A DNA stretch of 64,000 nt, taken from Stieleria neptunia. Its GTDB lineage: Bacteria; Planctomycetota; Planctomycetia; Pirellulales; Pirellulaceae. Positions 8,372 through 16,002 of this stretch are shown piece after piece. Location of the stretch: positions 2,852,001 to 2,916,000 of the forward strand of contig NZ_CP037423.1 in NCBI RefSeq assembly GCF_007754155.1, read 5' to 3'. Each line of letters opens with the position of its first letter. The stretch's first letter is position 1. The notes below the pieces were generated by a model. That model was not told the origin of the DNA and searched no databases. It saw only the letters and a program-made list of their open reading frames with translations. The position numbers were made by a program, and so were the translations under genes.

Positions 8372-9652
8372 ATGGCACGTTACAAACTGCGATTGCTTGC
8401 ACTTGCTGCTGCAGCTGCACTCTCTGCACCGGCCCACGTGACGGCACAAGACGTCACCGGGCAAGATGATTTCGGAAGCGGATTCAGTGGCGGTACGCCA
8501 ACAGGCGGAAACCAAGTGTTCTCCTCTCGCGCCGTCAGCCCTAACAACCAGGGCAACTTCGGCTTCAGCGGGGCTCCGGGTGTTTTCCCGACCAGCTTTT
8601 TCGACTACTTCGGAATCAGTGATCGTCGAATCAACTTCGACGTCGCAGATGATTCCGCGTCGTCATTCCCGCCGGACAGCTTGGGTTTCGCCGGCGACAG
8701 CGGCACCCCCGAAGATTGTTTGAACTTCTTCGTGATGTCGGATCTGACCAACCCCGCCAATCCAAGCGGTCTTGGCCAGGCTACCTGGGAGTTCGACACC
8801 AGCGCCCCGGTGAATCCGTCGCACCCTTATGACGTTCACCGCATCTCGATCGACATGATCGGATATGGAGACTTCGAGTCTGACGACAATCTGATCTGGA
8901 GTGCCGGCGCAGCGACTCCTCCGGCGGTTCCCTCGCTGAGCACGTTCCTGGAATTCGGTCTGACCGCCGGTCAAGATTCCGCGGACATCCTCTACGAAGT
9001 CACGATGGACGGGGGATCGACCTACGGCAAGTTCTTCACACCATTCTTCGAAGTCGACGAATGGAACTGCTTGCTGGCCAATGGCGCTGGATCGGTCTGC
9101 CCTCAAACGGGCGGCACCGTGTTCTTCCATCCGTTGGACAACGGTGGCGCAGGTGACGATGGCGTTGCATTTAACGGCTTCATCCTGGAGCCGATCGCCG
9201 GTGATCCGAACAACGTCGAACGCGCCTACAACGTGACCAACGTAAACGGCAACTTCGACGAGCTTGAACGTGAAGCTTACAAAGATCCGTTGATCGAGCA
9301 ATTGCAAGGCAACTTGGCCCAATTGGACAACGAAAAGCAAACCTTCACGTTTGTCATCAAAGAAACCGGCGACGTTTTGACGCTGGAAATGCTCGCGACC
9401 CAGAACAGCACCCTGGAAGTTATCGCGTTCGACAACATCCTGGTCGAATCTGCAGTTCTGGGTGATGCCAACGGCGACGGAGTTCTCGACAACTTCGACA
9501 TCATTCCCTTCGGCGAAGCCTTGCTCGATCCGGTCGGCTATGCAGCCAATTTCCCGAACGCCGATCCCAACTTCGTTCTGGATTTCGACTGCAACGGTCA
9601 GCTGGACAACTTCGACATCACTCCGATGTCGAACAAGTTGCTGGGCAACTAG
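8372..9652 (+). CDS. Secreted protein with C-terminal dockerin-like module
   Basis: A 426-residue exported protein: a signal peptide with a long Ala-rich core (RLLALAAAAALSAPAHVTA), an acidic, Gly/Asn-rich unknown ectodomain of about 330 residues, then paired EF-hand-like repeats (GDANGDGVLDNFD and DFDCNGQLDNFD) about 45 residues apart, as in dockerin type I modules. The module is closely similar to those at the ends of the protease (5829) and the nuclease-like enzyme (11215), including the shared PFxxALLD segment. No catalytic motif is recognised. GGGAG 9 bases before ATG 8372 supports the start. Two PEP-CTERM genes follow on the same strand. Confidence 0.82.
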   Translation: MARYKLRLLALAAAAALSAPAHVTAQDVTGQDDFGSGFSGGTPTGGNQVFSSRAVSPNNQGNFGFSGAPGVFPTSFFDYFGISDRRINFDVADDSASSFPPDSLGFAGDSGTPEDCLNFFVMSDLTNPANPSGLGQATWEFDTSAPVNPSHPYDVHRISIDMIGYGDFESDDNLIWSAGAATPPAVPSLSTFLEFGLTAGQDSADILYEVTMDGGSTYGKFFTPFFEVDEWNCLLANGAGSVCPQTGGTVFFHPLDNGGAGDDGVAFNGFILEPIAGDPNNVERAYNVTNVNGNFDELEREAYKDPLIEQLQGNLAQLDNEKQTFTFVIKETGDVLTLEMLATQNSTLEVIAFDNILVESAVLGDANGDGVLDNFDIIPFGEALLDPVGYAANFPNADPNFVLDFDCNGQLDNFDITPMSNKLLGN

Positions 9653-9718
9653 TTCTACCGTTTTACGTTTCGTGTGATCCTTTCCCTTTCGTGTTTGATT
9701 TTCTTTTTGGAGACTATG

Positions 9719-10309
9719 ATGAAGAAACTGATCTTCGCAGCTGTCGCTGCAATGCTTTGCTTTTCCAGTTCGGCACAAGCTTTGGAAATTTTCCTCAGCA
9801 CGTCTGCCGTCGACCCCAACGCCGGCACCAACCTGAACCTTGTCGAAGGCGGTCCCGGTGGGTCACTGTTCGTTTGGGTGAATAACGACGAACCGACCAC
9901 GATCGAAGGCCTTTCGCTGGACATCACCAGTGATACCCCCGGTGTTGCGGGTGCAACCGCGCACCTGATCAATGACCCGGGCGGACGTTGGTTCGCCAGC
10001 ACGCCTGGCGTTCTGGGTGACGCTCCCCTGGTCGACGATTCGAACGCCTTCAACTTCTTCGGTGGCTTCCCGCAAGGGTTGGCTCTGCACAGCGAAGTTC
10101 AAGTTGATCCGATCGCAGCCGGTGTTACCACGGTCGGATTCGCCACCGGTAACAGCGGAATCGCGGTCGGTGGTATCCCGCCTCAAACGGAAAACTTTGG
10201 AACCGGGACCATCACCGTTGCTCCCGTTCCGGAACCCGGCACGATGGCGGGACTCGCTTCGATCGCAATGGTCGGATGCGGTCTGGTTGCACGCCGCCGC
10301 CGCAGCTAG
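9719..10309 (+). CDS. PEP-CTERM sorting domain protein, tandem copy 1
   Basis: A 196-residue exported protein with a signal peptide (MKKLIFAAVAAMLCFSSSAQA), an ectodomain containing PNAGTNLNL, TTIEGLSLDI, GRWFASTPG and NAFNFFGGFP, and a C-terminal exosortase signal (VPEPGTMAGLASIAMVGCG then RRRRS). The ectodomain segments recur almost unchanged in the next gene, so the two are duplicates. The start is ATG 9719 (ATG 9716 is also possible) with GGAG just upstream, the same leader style as the gene at 4982. Its function is unknown. The immediate 5' neighbour is the dockerin-tailed protein, 66 bp away. Confidence 0.9.
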   Translation: MKKLIFAAVAAMLCFSSSAQALEIFLSTSAVDPNAGTNLNLVEGGPGGSLFVWVNNDEPTTIEGLSLDITSDTPGVAGATAHLINDPGGRWFASTPGVLGDAPLVDDSNAFNFFGGFPQGLALHSEVQVDPIAAGVTTVGFATGNSGIAVGGIPPQTENFGTGTITVAPVPEPGTMAGLASIAMVGCGLVARRRRS

Positions 10310-10366
10310 TTCACAACTGAGCTAATTAACAATCGATTCCAGGACAAAATCGTCCCGGCGTCTACT

Positions 10367-10394
10367 GGGGCGGAATGCATTGTCGTTCCGCCCC
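10367..10394 (+). terminator. Strong hairpin after PEP-CTERM gene
   Basis: A perfect 9-bp GC-rich stem (10367-10375 with 10386-10394) and a 10-base loop lie 58 bp beyond the stop codon. The poly-T tail is poor, so it may be a terminator or a processing or stability hairpin. Confidence 0.45.
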
Positions 10395-10537
10395 TCGCTC
10401 CATCCATCACCGAACCAACTCTGCACGTGACATATCTTCTCGGCCAATTGAAGTAACACGCACGAAGACTTCATGCGAGCCGCCTACCATTGGTCCTTTC
10501 TTAACCATCTCGCTGTTCACCCATCTCTACAACTCAA

Positions 10538-11125
10538 ATGAAACGATTTTTCCTCACGGTTCTGGCCACTCTCAGCTTTGCCAGTCTGTCAAGCGCCGAC
10601 GTCATCGTTACTTTCAGCACATCAAGGACGGACCCCAACGCGGGAACCGAACTGACGCTCAACGCGGGTGAAGTCGCAGGCAGTCTGTTCGTGTTCGTCG
10701 AAAACACCTCAGCCACGACCATCGAGGGGCTGGCACTCGACTTCCAAAGCGAAACGCCAGGCATCCTCACGGCGTCGGCTCACTTGATCGAAAACCCCGC
10801 TGGTCGCTGGTTCGCAAGCACTCCCGGCGCACTGGGAGAAAACCCTCTGGTTGAAAACTCGAACGCGTTCAATTTCTTCGGCGGATTCCCCATCGGCGGC
10901 CCGCTTCTTCACAGCGAGCTTCAACTTGACGCGATCGGAACCGGCACGACACTGGTCAGCGCCGCAGAGGGCGCGTCCGGGATCGCCGTTGGCGGCCAGC
11001 GTGTCCCGCTCAGCTTCGGATCCGCAACGGTCAACGTGGTCAGCGCGATCCCCGAACCGAGCAGTGCGATCGCGTTGCTGGCGATCGGCGGGACGGTGCT
11101 GGTTCGTCGCAATCGCCGTCGCTAA
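10538..11125 (+). CDS. PEP-CTERM sorting domain protein, tandem copy 2
   Basis: A 195-residue paralogue of the preceding gene. It shows the same ordered segments (DPNAGTELTL, GSLFVFVEN, TTIEGLALDF, GRWFASTPGALGENPLV, NAFNFFGGFP, SGIAVGG). It has a signal peptide (MKRFFLTVLATLSFASLSSA) and a C-terminal signal IPEPSSAIALLAIGG followed by RRNRRR. The conserved core with divergent signal peptide and tail suggests an older tandem duplication kept by selection. It is expected to be exported and processed by an exosortase. The function of the core domain is unknown. A hairpin terminator follows directly. Confidence 0.9.
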   Translation: MKRFFLTVLATLSFASLSSADVIVTFSTSRTDPNAGTELTLNAGEVAGSLFVFVENTSATTIEGLALDFQSETPGILTASAHLIENPAGRWFASTPGALGENPLVENSNAFNFFGGFPIGGPLLHSELQLDAIGTGTTLVSAAEGASGIAVGGQRVPLSFGSATVNVVSAIPEPSSAIALLAIGGTVLVRRNRRR

Positions 11126-11130
11126 CGAGG

Positions 11131-11156
11131 CGGGTTCGGTTCAGACCGAACTCCCG
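11131..11156 (+). terminator. Putative terminator
   Basis: An imperfect hairpin (11131-11140 pairing with 11145-11156 around TCAG) starts 6 bp after the stop codon and is followed by TGTCTTTGTT. It fits the end of the PEP-CTERM transcript. Confidence 0.5.
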
Positions 11157-11214
11157 TGTCTTTGTTGGGGCCGTTTTTCGTTCGCGCATTCGGTGCGTTT
11201 CACAGGAAGCTTGT

Positions 11215-12759
11215 ATGTTTTCTTCACGGATCATTTCTCATCGGTGTGCGACCGGATGGTATTTCATCGTCGCGTTGGTCGTGTCGATTTGGGTGCCGGA
11301 CACGCCGGCCGTCGGTCAGCTGCGGATTTGCACCTTCAATACATTGTCAAAGCCGGCAAATGCCACCGATGACGCTCAACTGCGGACGATCGTTTCGGCG
11401 ATCGCCGGCCGGTCCGTCAACGGGATTGCGAAGCGTCCAGACATCATTGCGCTGCAAGAGCAGGACTCGGTTCTGGATACGACGAATTCCGCCGCAGCTG
11501 ATTTAAACTCTGAATTCGGCATCAATTTCTATCAGTCGATCATGCTTTCTTCAGGTTCCTTCCGCCAAGCCTATGTGTACGATTCGTCGGTGGTGACGCC
11601 GATTTCTTCGTCCGAGTTCTTTATCGGCATCCGAGTCGCGTTGCGTACCCAATGGCAGCTGGTCGGATACGATGCCGGATCGACGTTCTATACGTACTGT
11701 GTCCACTTTAAAGCCGGCGATTCGGTGGGAGACCTCTATCTCCGCAACAGCGAAGCAACGAATTTGCGTGCCGACGCGGATGCACTGGGCCCAGGTGCTC
11801 ATGTGATCTACATGGGCGACTTCAATTTCGCCGGCCACGATGAAGATTCAGTGCTGACGATGTATTCCGCCGGGAACGCTCAAGCCTACGACCCGGTCGC
11901 ACTTCCGACTTGGCCGAACCTTACCTCGCGTCACTACCTATCACAGTCGACCCGCCTGAATGCGCTGCCCGATGGCGGTGCATTTGGGGGCATCGACGAT
12001 CGGTTCGATTTACAACTGATTTCCGATGCAATGCTCGATGGCGAGGGGATCAGCTACCTCGGTCCGACGTCGACGGGATTTGTGGGAGCTCACTCCTACC
12101 ATGCCTTCGGAAACGACGGGCTCGTCTATAACGGCGCCATCAACGGGTTTTACAACGGTCGTGAGCAGCCGGCGGTCGTCCTTGATGCGCTTCATGATTT
12201 TTCAGACCACTTGCCGGTGATCGCCGACTACCAGTTTCCCGCTCGAATGCAAGTGATCGCCGATCCGTCTCCCATCTCTGCCGTGCAAGGGTCTCTCGTA
12301 CCGATCTCATTTTCCGTTGAAAACACGGCCCCCGTGACGGCTGCCATTGCTGCCGATGAGCTCGACTATGACTTTGGAACGACAGGCGATCTCACCGGTT
12401 CGGGCGTTGGGACGGCCGACGCACTTGCGGGGGCTCAATCCAAATCAGTTTCGCTCGACACGACATCCCTCGGCTCTCGAACCGCAGCGCTTACCGTGAT
12501 GACATTCAGCCAGCAAGCGGCCGGCGCCACGTTTGTCGAGAACTACAGCTTTTTCGTCACCGTTCTCGGCGATATGAACGGAGATTTCGTCGTCGACAAT
12601 TTTGATATTTCTCCATTCGCAGACGCGCTTTTGGACCCCGCCGCATACGCCGCCTCGTTCCCGATGATCGACCCCGATGTGATTGGCGATTTTAACGGGA
12701 ATGGTGAATTGGATAACTTCGACATCGACGGCTTTGCGGACGAGTTGATCAACCCATGA
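11215..12759 (+). CDS. Secreted endonuclease/exonuclease/phosphatase-fold enzyme with dockerin-like tail
   Basis: A 514-residue exported protein. After a signal/anchor segment, the EEP (DNase I-like) fold is recognisable from its ordered motifs: RICTFNTLS near residue 40, IIALQEQD near 83, YMGDFNFAG near 205, DDRFDLQLIS near 265 and DFSDHLPVIADY near 325. These cover the usual metal- and phosphate-binding Asn, Glu, Asp/Asn, Asp and His residues. A beta-sandwich-like linker follows, then the paired EF-hand dockerin-like module (GDMNGDFVVDNFD, GDFNGNGELDNFD). An extracellular nuclease or phosphodiesterase role is likely; the substrate cannot be told from sequence. The next gene overlaps its stop (ATGA). 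Confidence 0.83.
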   Translation: MFSSRIISHRCATGWYFIVALVVSIWVPDTPAVGQLRICTFNTLSKPANATDDAQLRTIVSAIAGRSVNGIAKRPDIIALQEQDSVLDTTNSAAADLNSEFGINFYQSIMLSSGSFRQAYVYDSSVVTPISSSEFFIGIRVALRTQWQLVGYDAGSTFYTYCVHFKAGDSVGDLYLRNSEATNLRADADALGPGAHVIYMGDFNFAGHDEDSVLTMYSAGNAQAYDPVALPTWPNLTSRHYLSQSTRLNALPDGGAFGGIDDRFDLQLISDAMLDGEGISYLGPTSTGFVGAHSYHAFGNDGLVYNGAINGFYNGREQPAVVLDALHDFSDHLPVIADYQFPARMQVIADPSPISAVQGSLVPISFSVENTAPVTAAIAADELDYDFGTTGDLTGSGVGTADALAGAQSKSVSLDTTSLGSRTAALTVMTFSQQAAGATFVENYSFFVTVLGDMNGDFVVDNFDISPFADALLDPAAYAASFPMIDPDVIGDFNGNGELDNFDIDGFADELINP

Positions 12760-13229
12760 AAAGACTCCACGAATACCGGACATCCTCTCGCTTCGTGATT
12801 CACCTTGCTCTCTGCGGAATGATGTTCTTCTGTGGTTGCGGAAGCCGCGAAGCAGTCCGCCTGGCCGATGAACGGCGAAGTTCACAGTCGGCGTATGACC
12901 AAGCGACGGCACTGTTCAACGAAGAGCAATTCGAGTCTGCAGAAAGGCTCTATGCCGAAGCTCTCTCCGGCCAACTGCCACCCGACATGGTCGCTCCCGC
13001 CATGGTCGCACGCGCCGAATGTTTGGGGGCACTGGGCAACACGGACGACGCATTCGCGCTGCTGGAAGAATGTCGGCAGGGCTTGGAAAGCGACGTCGAA
13101 TACCACATCGCACGCGGCAAGGTGTTTCTGCGTAGCGGAGATCAGTCGAGCGCAAAACGCGAATTCGGGACCGCCAGGTCCATGGCCGCCAAACAACGCA
13201 TTCGTGTCCAAATCCCGTCGGTTCGTTGA
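12756..13229 (+). CDS. TPR-containing lipoprotein
   Basis: A 157-residue protein with a lipoprotein signal (hydrophobic HLALCGMMFF, lipobox ending CGC). About three TPR-like helical pairs follow (AYDQATALFNEEQFESAERLYAEAL; ARAECLGALGNTDDAFALLEECR; YHIARGKVFLRSGDQSSAKREF). Such small TPR lipoproteins usually act as protein-interaction adaptors at the envelope. Its ATG overlaps the stop of the nuclease-like gene by 4 bp, so the two are probably translationally coupled and may act together. The specific partner is unknown. Confidence 0.75.
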   Translation: MKRLHEYRTSSRFVIHLALCGMMFFCGCGSREAVRLADERRSSQSAYDQATALFNEEQFESAERLYAEALSGQLPPDMVAPAMVARAECLGALGNTDDAFALLEECRQGLESDVEYHIARGKVFLRSGDQSSAKREFGTARSMAAKQRIRVQIPSVR

Positions 13230-13283
13230 ACGTCATTCCCGACGCACAACCGAACTGTCCATTCCCCTTTCCAGATCAAAACA

Positions 13284-14153
13284 ATGACTTCTCACACACG
13301 TTTCGCGTTTCCAATGACAATCGCGTTGGCCACGGTGTTTTGTAATTTTCCGCGAGTACATTGCAATGCCGATGAAGTGGCTCGGGAAAGTCGCTCCGCC
13401 GTCGAACAAGGCGAGAAAACCGAAAACGAGCGTCCGATTCGTCGGTATATTCCAAGTGGAATTAACCGAGCGATTCCCCTGCTGCGGCTCAAGGAGGTCC
13501 GAGAGGCGATCGAGCTGACCCCGAAACAAGAAAAGGCCTTGCGCGATTCCGCGAGACAAAATGCTGAGCCGAAAGACTCACCAACCGTCAATGATCACGA
13601 TGATCAAACAGCGACGGGGGCAGACACAACCCGAGAACGCCGAGCGCAATGGGCGAAAACCGCTCGTGAACACCTTGAGGAAATCCTTCATCCGGAACAA
13701 CTCGAACGACTCTACGAAATCTCGTTGCAGCTCCGGGGCCTGAGTGTGTTGCAGGACCGCGATGTCATGAAAGAACTGAAAATCACGGCCGATCAACGAC
13801 ACGAGATCGTCAACCGTCAGATCTCATTCCTTCGCCGACTTTCAGAAACCGATCTGAAAAAGGCGGATCAGCTCGCGATGAAAACACTGCGTGACGAGAT
13901 GAACGCGACCGTCCTGAACGTACTCGATGAGGAGCAAACCAAGAAACTCAGCGAAATGAAGGGAGAGAAGTTCGAGATTCCACAGCGATGGCACGCACAA
14001 GGTGTCATGATGCAAGAATTGCAAACCCAGCCGGCTTTTCCTTTCGAAAGAACGGCGAATCGTACGGGAATCACACAGCGAAAGCTGAAGGATGTCACCG
14101 TGCAACAAAGACGAGGACAGCAACCGCGCGAACGTGAACCCAACATCGAGTAG
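13284..14153 (+). CDS. Secreted helical protein of unknown function (LTxxQ-like)
   Basis: A 289-residue protein with a signal peptide and a highly charged, predicted all-helical body. The segment IELTPKQEKALRDSA, and later LHPEQLERLYEISLQLRG and LKITADQRHEIV, resemble the LTxxQ helices of Spy/CpxP-like and many planctomycete secreted proteins. This is a resemblance only. The C-terminus is basic and Gln/Arg rich. It lies 54 bp after the TPR lipoprotein on the same strand and could be in its operon. Confidence 0.65.
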   Translation: MTSHTRFAFPMTIALATVFCNFPRVHCNADEVARESRSAVEQGEKTENERPIRRYIPSGINRAIPLLRLKEVREAIELTPKQEKALRDSARQNAEPKDSPTVNDHDDQTATGADTTRERRAQWAKTAREHLEEILHPEQLERLYEISLQLRGLSVLQDRDVMKELKITADQRHEIVNRQISFLRRLSETDLKKADQLAMKTLRDEMNATVLNVLDEEQTKKLSEMKGEKFEIPQRWHAQGVMMQELQTQPAFPFERTANRTGITQRKLKDVTVQQRRGQQPREREPNIE

Positions 14154-14172
14154 CGGCCAAAGTGTATCGAAA

Positions 14173-14883
14173 ATGCTCAATTCAGCGAAACAATCGTCGT
14201 TCTCCACGATGAGTCATACCGAAGTGTGCGAAACGCTTTACATCTTCGGTGGCGACAGTACCGCCTTGGAGATTTTCGAAACTGCGGAACGAAGTTTTGA
14301 AAGCTCATCAATCGAGATTTACCATGTCGTGCCGGCAAACGAAGGTCCGGATGGCGAACGCCGAATCAATATTGAACGACTTGATACGCACGCCGAAGGT
14401 CGCCTGGGGGGTTACATCCTTTCAACGGCAAATCCGGCGGTGCGTGATTCGTGTCGTCAGACCGCAGAGGGTCTGGGGCTTTGCCCCATGTCGGTCATCC
14501 ACCCGTCTGCTACGGTTTCTCGGACAGCTACGATTGGCAACGGCGTCTATGTCGCGGCCCAGGCCGTTGTCTCCGCTCACGCCGTCGTTCACGATCACGT
14601 GTTAATCAACTATCACTGTGTGGTTGGTCATCACAGCGAGATCGGACAAGATGCCGTTCTCAATCCGGGAGCCAAGATCGGAGGCCGGTCGGCCGTCGGC
14701 AAACGATCGCTGATCGGTGCCAATTCTTTTGTCCACCAGAACCGTCGGATCGGGGATGACGTGATCGTCGATGCGATGACCTACGTCCACCAAGACATCG
14801 GTGACGGCCTGTTGATCAGCTGTAGAAACAAAAATGGCCGCCCGTTAAGGCGGCCGTTTTTCCCGCGGAAAGCGGGCGACTAA
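14173..14883 (+). CDS. NeuD/PglD-like sugar O/N-acyltransferase
   Basis: A 236-residue protein of the PglD/NeuD family, which acetylates UDP-4-amino-sugars (PglD) or sialic acid-type sugars. The N-terminal part has the nucleotide-binding fold (ETLYIFGGDSTALEIF). The C-terminal part is a left-handed beta-helix of hexapeptides (VIHPSATVSRTATIGNGVYV ... VGHHSEIGQDAVLNPGAKIGG), with a His pair at the expected catalytic base position. The usual ending (GVPAK-type) is missing; instead about 20 basic residues are read through a terminator hairpin. Starts at 14092 or 14209 are also possible. It is at the edge of the polysaccharide locus and convergent with it. It could supply the acetylation step for a bacillosamine-like sugar. 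Confidence 0.78.
   Translation: MLNSAKQSSFSTMSHTEVCETLYIFGGDSTALEIFETAERSFESSSIEIYHVVPANEGPDGERRINIERLDTHAEGRLGGYILSTANPAVRDSCRQTAEGLGLCPMSVIHPSATVSRTATIGNGVYVAAQAVVSAHAVVHDHVLINYHCVVGHHSEIGQDAVLNPGAKIGGRSAVGKRSLIGANSFVHQNRRIGDDVIVDAMTYVHQDIGDGLLISCRNKNGRPLRRPFFPRKAGD
14831..14860. terminator. Strong, probably bidirectional terminator inside the 3' end of the acyltransferase gene
   Basis: A perfect 7-bp GC stem (14836-14842 with 14849-14855) is flanked by AAAA on one side and TTTT on the other. It lies within the last 18 codons of the acyltransferase frame and between convergent genes, so it can end transcripts from both sides. A second small hairpin (14862-14876) follows. Confidence 0.85.
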
Positions 14884-14899
14884 ATGAACCGGTAGCGGA

Positions 14900-15211
14900 C
14901 TACGGCAATTTGATTTGCTGTGACCAAGGCTTGTTGTCTTCGTACCATCCCCCCGCTCGTGCGGCGAGATTGAAGACAACGTCAAACCGATTTTCATCAA
15001 AAATTTGCGTCAGCGCCTGCCGGTTCTCGATATCGGTTTCGTGGAAACGGAACTGCTCATGTCGCAATGAGTCAAGACGATGCCGCTTCAATTCAGTTGC
15101 GTAGTAGTCATTTAGATTGTCGATTCCAACGACGCGATGCCCGTCATCTAGCAATCGTTTGGCGACACGGGACGCAATGAACCCGGCCGCGCCGGTGACG
15201 AGGCACGTCAT
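14900..15211 (-). pseudogene. Truncated NAD-dependent sugar epimerase/dehydratase
   Basis: Only about the first 103 residues of an extended SDR (UDP-glucuronate 4-epimerase-like) remain. The Rossmann start is MTCLVTGAAGFIASRVAKRLL, followed by DNLNDYYATELKRHRLD and DVVFNLAARAG. After that it diverges to an unrelated ending and a stop, so the catalytic Tyr-x-x-x-Lys and substrate domain are absent (about 330 residues are expected). A start at 15232 is possible, but 15211 fits the family. It is the last gene of the minus-strand polysaccharide run and ends against the terminator at 14831-14860. This suggests a deletion junction here. Confidence 0.75.
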
Positions 15212-15273
15212 CGGAGCATTCCTATTCGTCATCTTTCAAGTCTTGGGCGTCAAAGGCAGAGAGCGGAGGGTGA

Positions 15274-16002
15274 TCAAGCAGTGTTTCCTGCATCCACAAT
15301 GAGGTCGGAACCGGTCATCGAACCAGAGGACTCACCGATCAGGAACGCGATGGCGGCCGCAACGTCCTGAACCGACGGTAAACTCTTTGTCGGGCTTCGT
15401 CTGCGAATCGTATTCAGCTTTTCTTCGCCGATCGAGGCGGTCATGTCTGTTTCCAGAAACCCCGGAGAGACGCTGTTGACCATGACGTTGGCCTTGCCAA
15501 GCTCTCTGGCCAGTGAACGAGTGAATGCGAGCAGCGCGCCCTTGGTCGCCGCATACACTGAAAGTCCGTTGAATCCGGTATGGCCGATGATCGATGCGAC
15601 ATTGACGATCCGTCCTTCACGCTGCATCAACATCGAACGACTGACATACTTGGTGACCATGATGGTCCCGGTAACGTTGACTTCGATCAACTCTTTGATC
15701 TGGCTCTCGTGCATCGTTGCGAGGACACCATCGTGCCCCAAAGCAGCGTTGTTGACCAGGCCGTAGATTTCGCCGTGCCGCTTGACGATCCCCGCGATGA
15801 CGTCTTTGATGGACGCGAGATCCGAGAGATCCAATCGCTGGAAGTGGAGTCGATTTGACGGCTGATGGTCCGCAATCAGTGCTTCCAACGCGGGGCTGAG
15901 GCTTCGCCCTGTGGCTACCACGCGGTTTCCGTTTTCCAGCAACAGCCGAACGGTCGCCAGCCCCAGTCCCCGGGTCCCTCCGGTCACGAGAATCGTTTTC
16001 AT
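15274..16002 (-). CDS. SDR-family oxidoreductase (FabG-like)
   Basis: A 242-residue classical short-chain dehydrogenase. It has TGGTRGLGLATV (cofactor-binding Gly motif), NNAALG, and the catalytic Ser ... Tyr-x-x-x-Lys in VASIIGHTGFNGLSVYAATKGALL. It ends with the family-typical MTGSDLIVDAG. FabG-like enzymes reduce 3-oxoacyl chains on ACP. Its start overlaps the stop of the AMP-ligase gene (ATGA), and an ACP gene sits upstream of that. An acyl-ACP reductase role is therefore favoured over sugar reduction. ATG 16002 is used because the upstream extension lacks family similarity. Confidence 0.88.
   Translation of the reverse strand: MKTILVTGGTRGLGLATVRLLLENGNRVVATGRSLSPALEALIADHQPSNRLHFQRLDLSDLASIKDVIAGIVKRHGEIYGLVNNAALGHDGVLATMHESQIKELIEVNVTGTIMVTKYVSRSMLMQREGRIVNVASIIGHTGFNGLSVYAATKGALLAFTRSLARELGKANVMVNSVSPGFLETDMTASIGEEKLNTIRRRSPTKSLPSVQDVAAAIAFLIGESSGSMTGSDLIVDAGNTA

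Noticed and set aside
8663..9778. Long minus-strand frame (about 371 codons) opposite the dockerin-tailed gene
   Set aside because: It is the antisense shadow of a well-supported gene: no signal, domain or ribosome-binding site, and its composition is the complement of Asp/Asn/Gly-rich coding DNA.
14173..14883. Sialic or legionaminic acid pathway suggested by the NeuD-like protein
   Set aside because: No NeuB-, NeuA- or epimerase-type partner is in the window, whereas PglF-, PglE- and PglC-like partners are, so a bacillosamine-type role is preferred.
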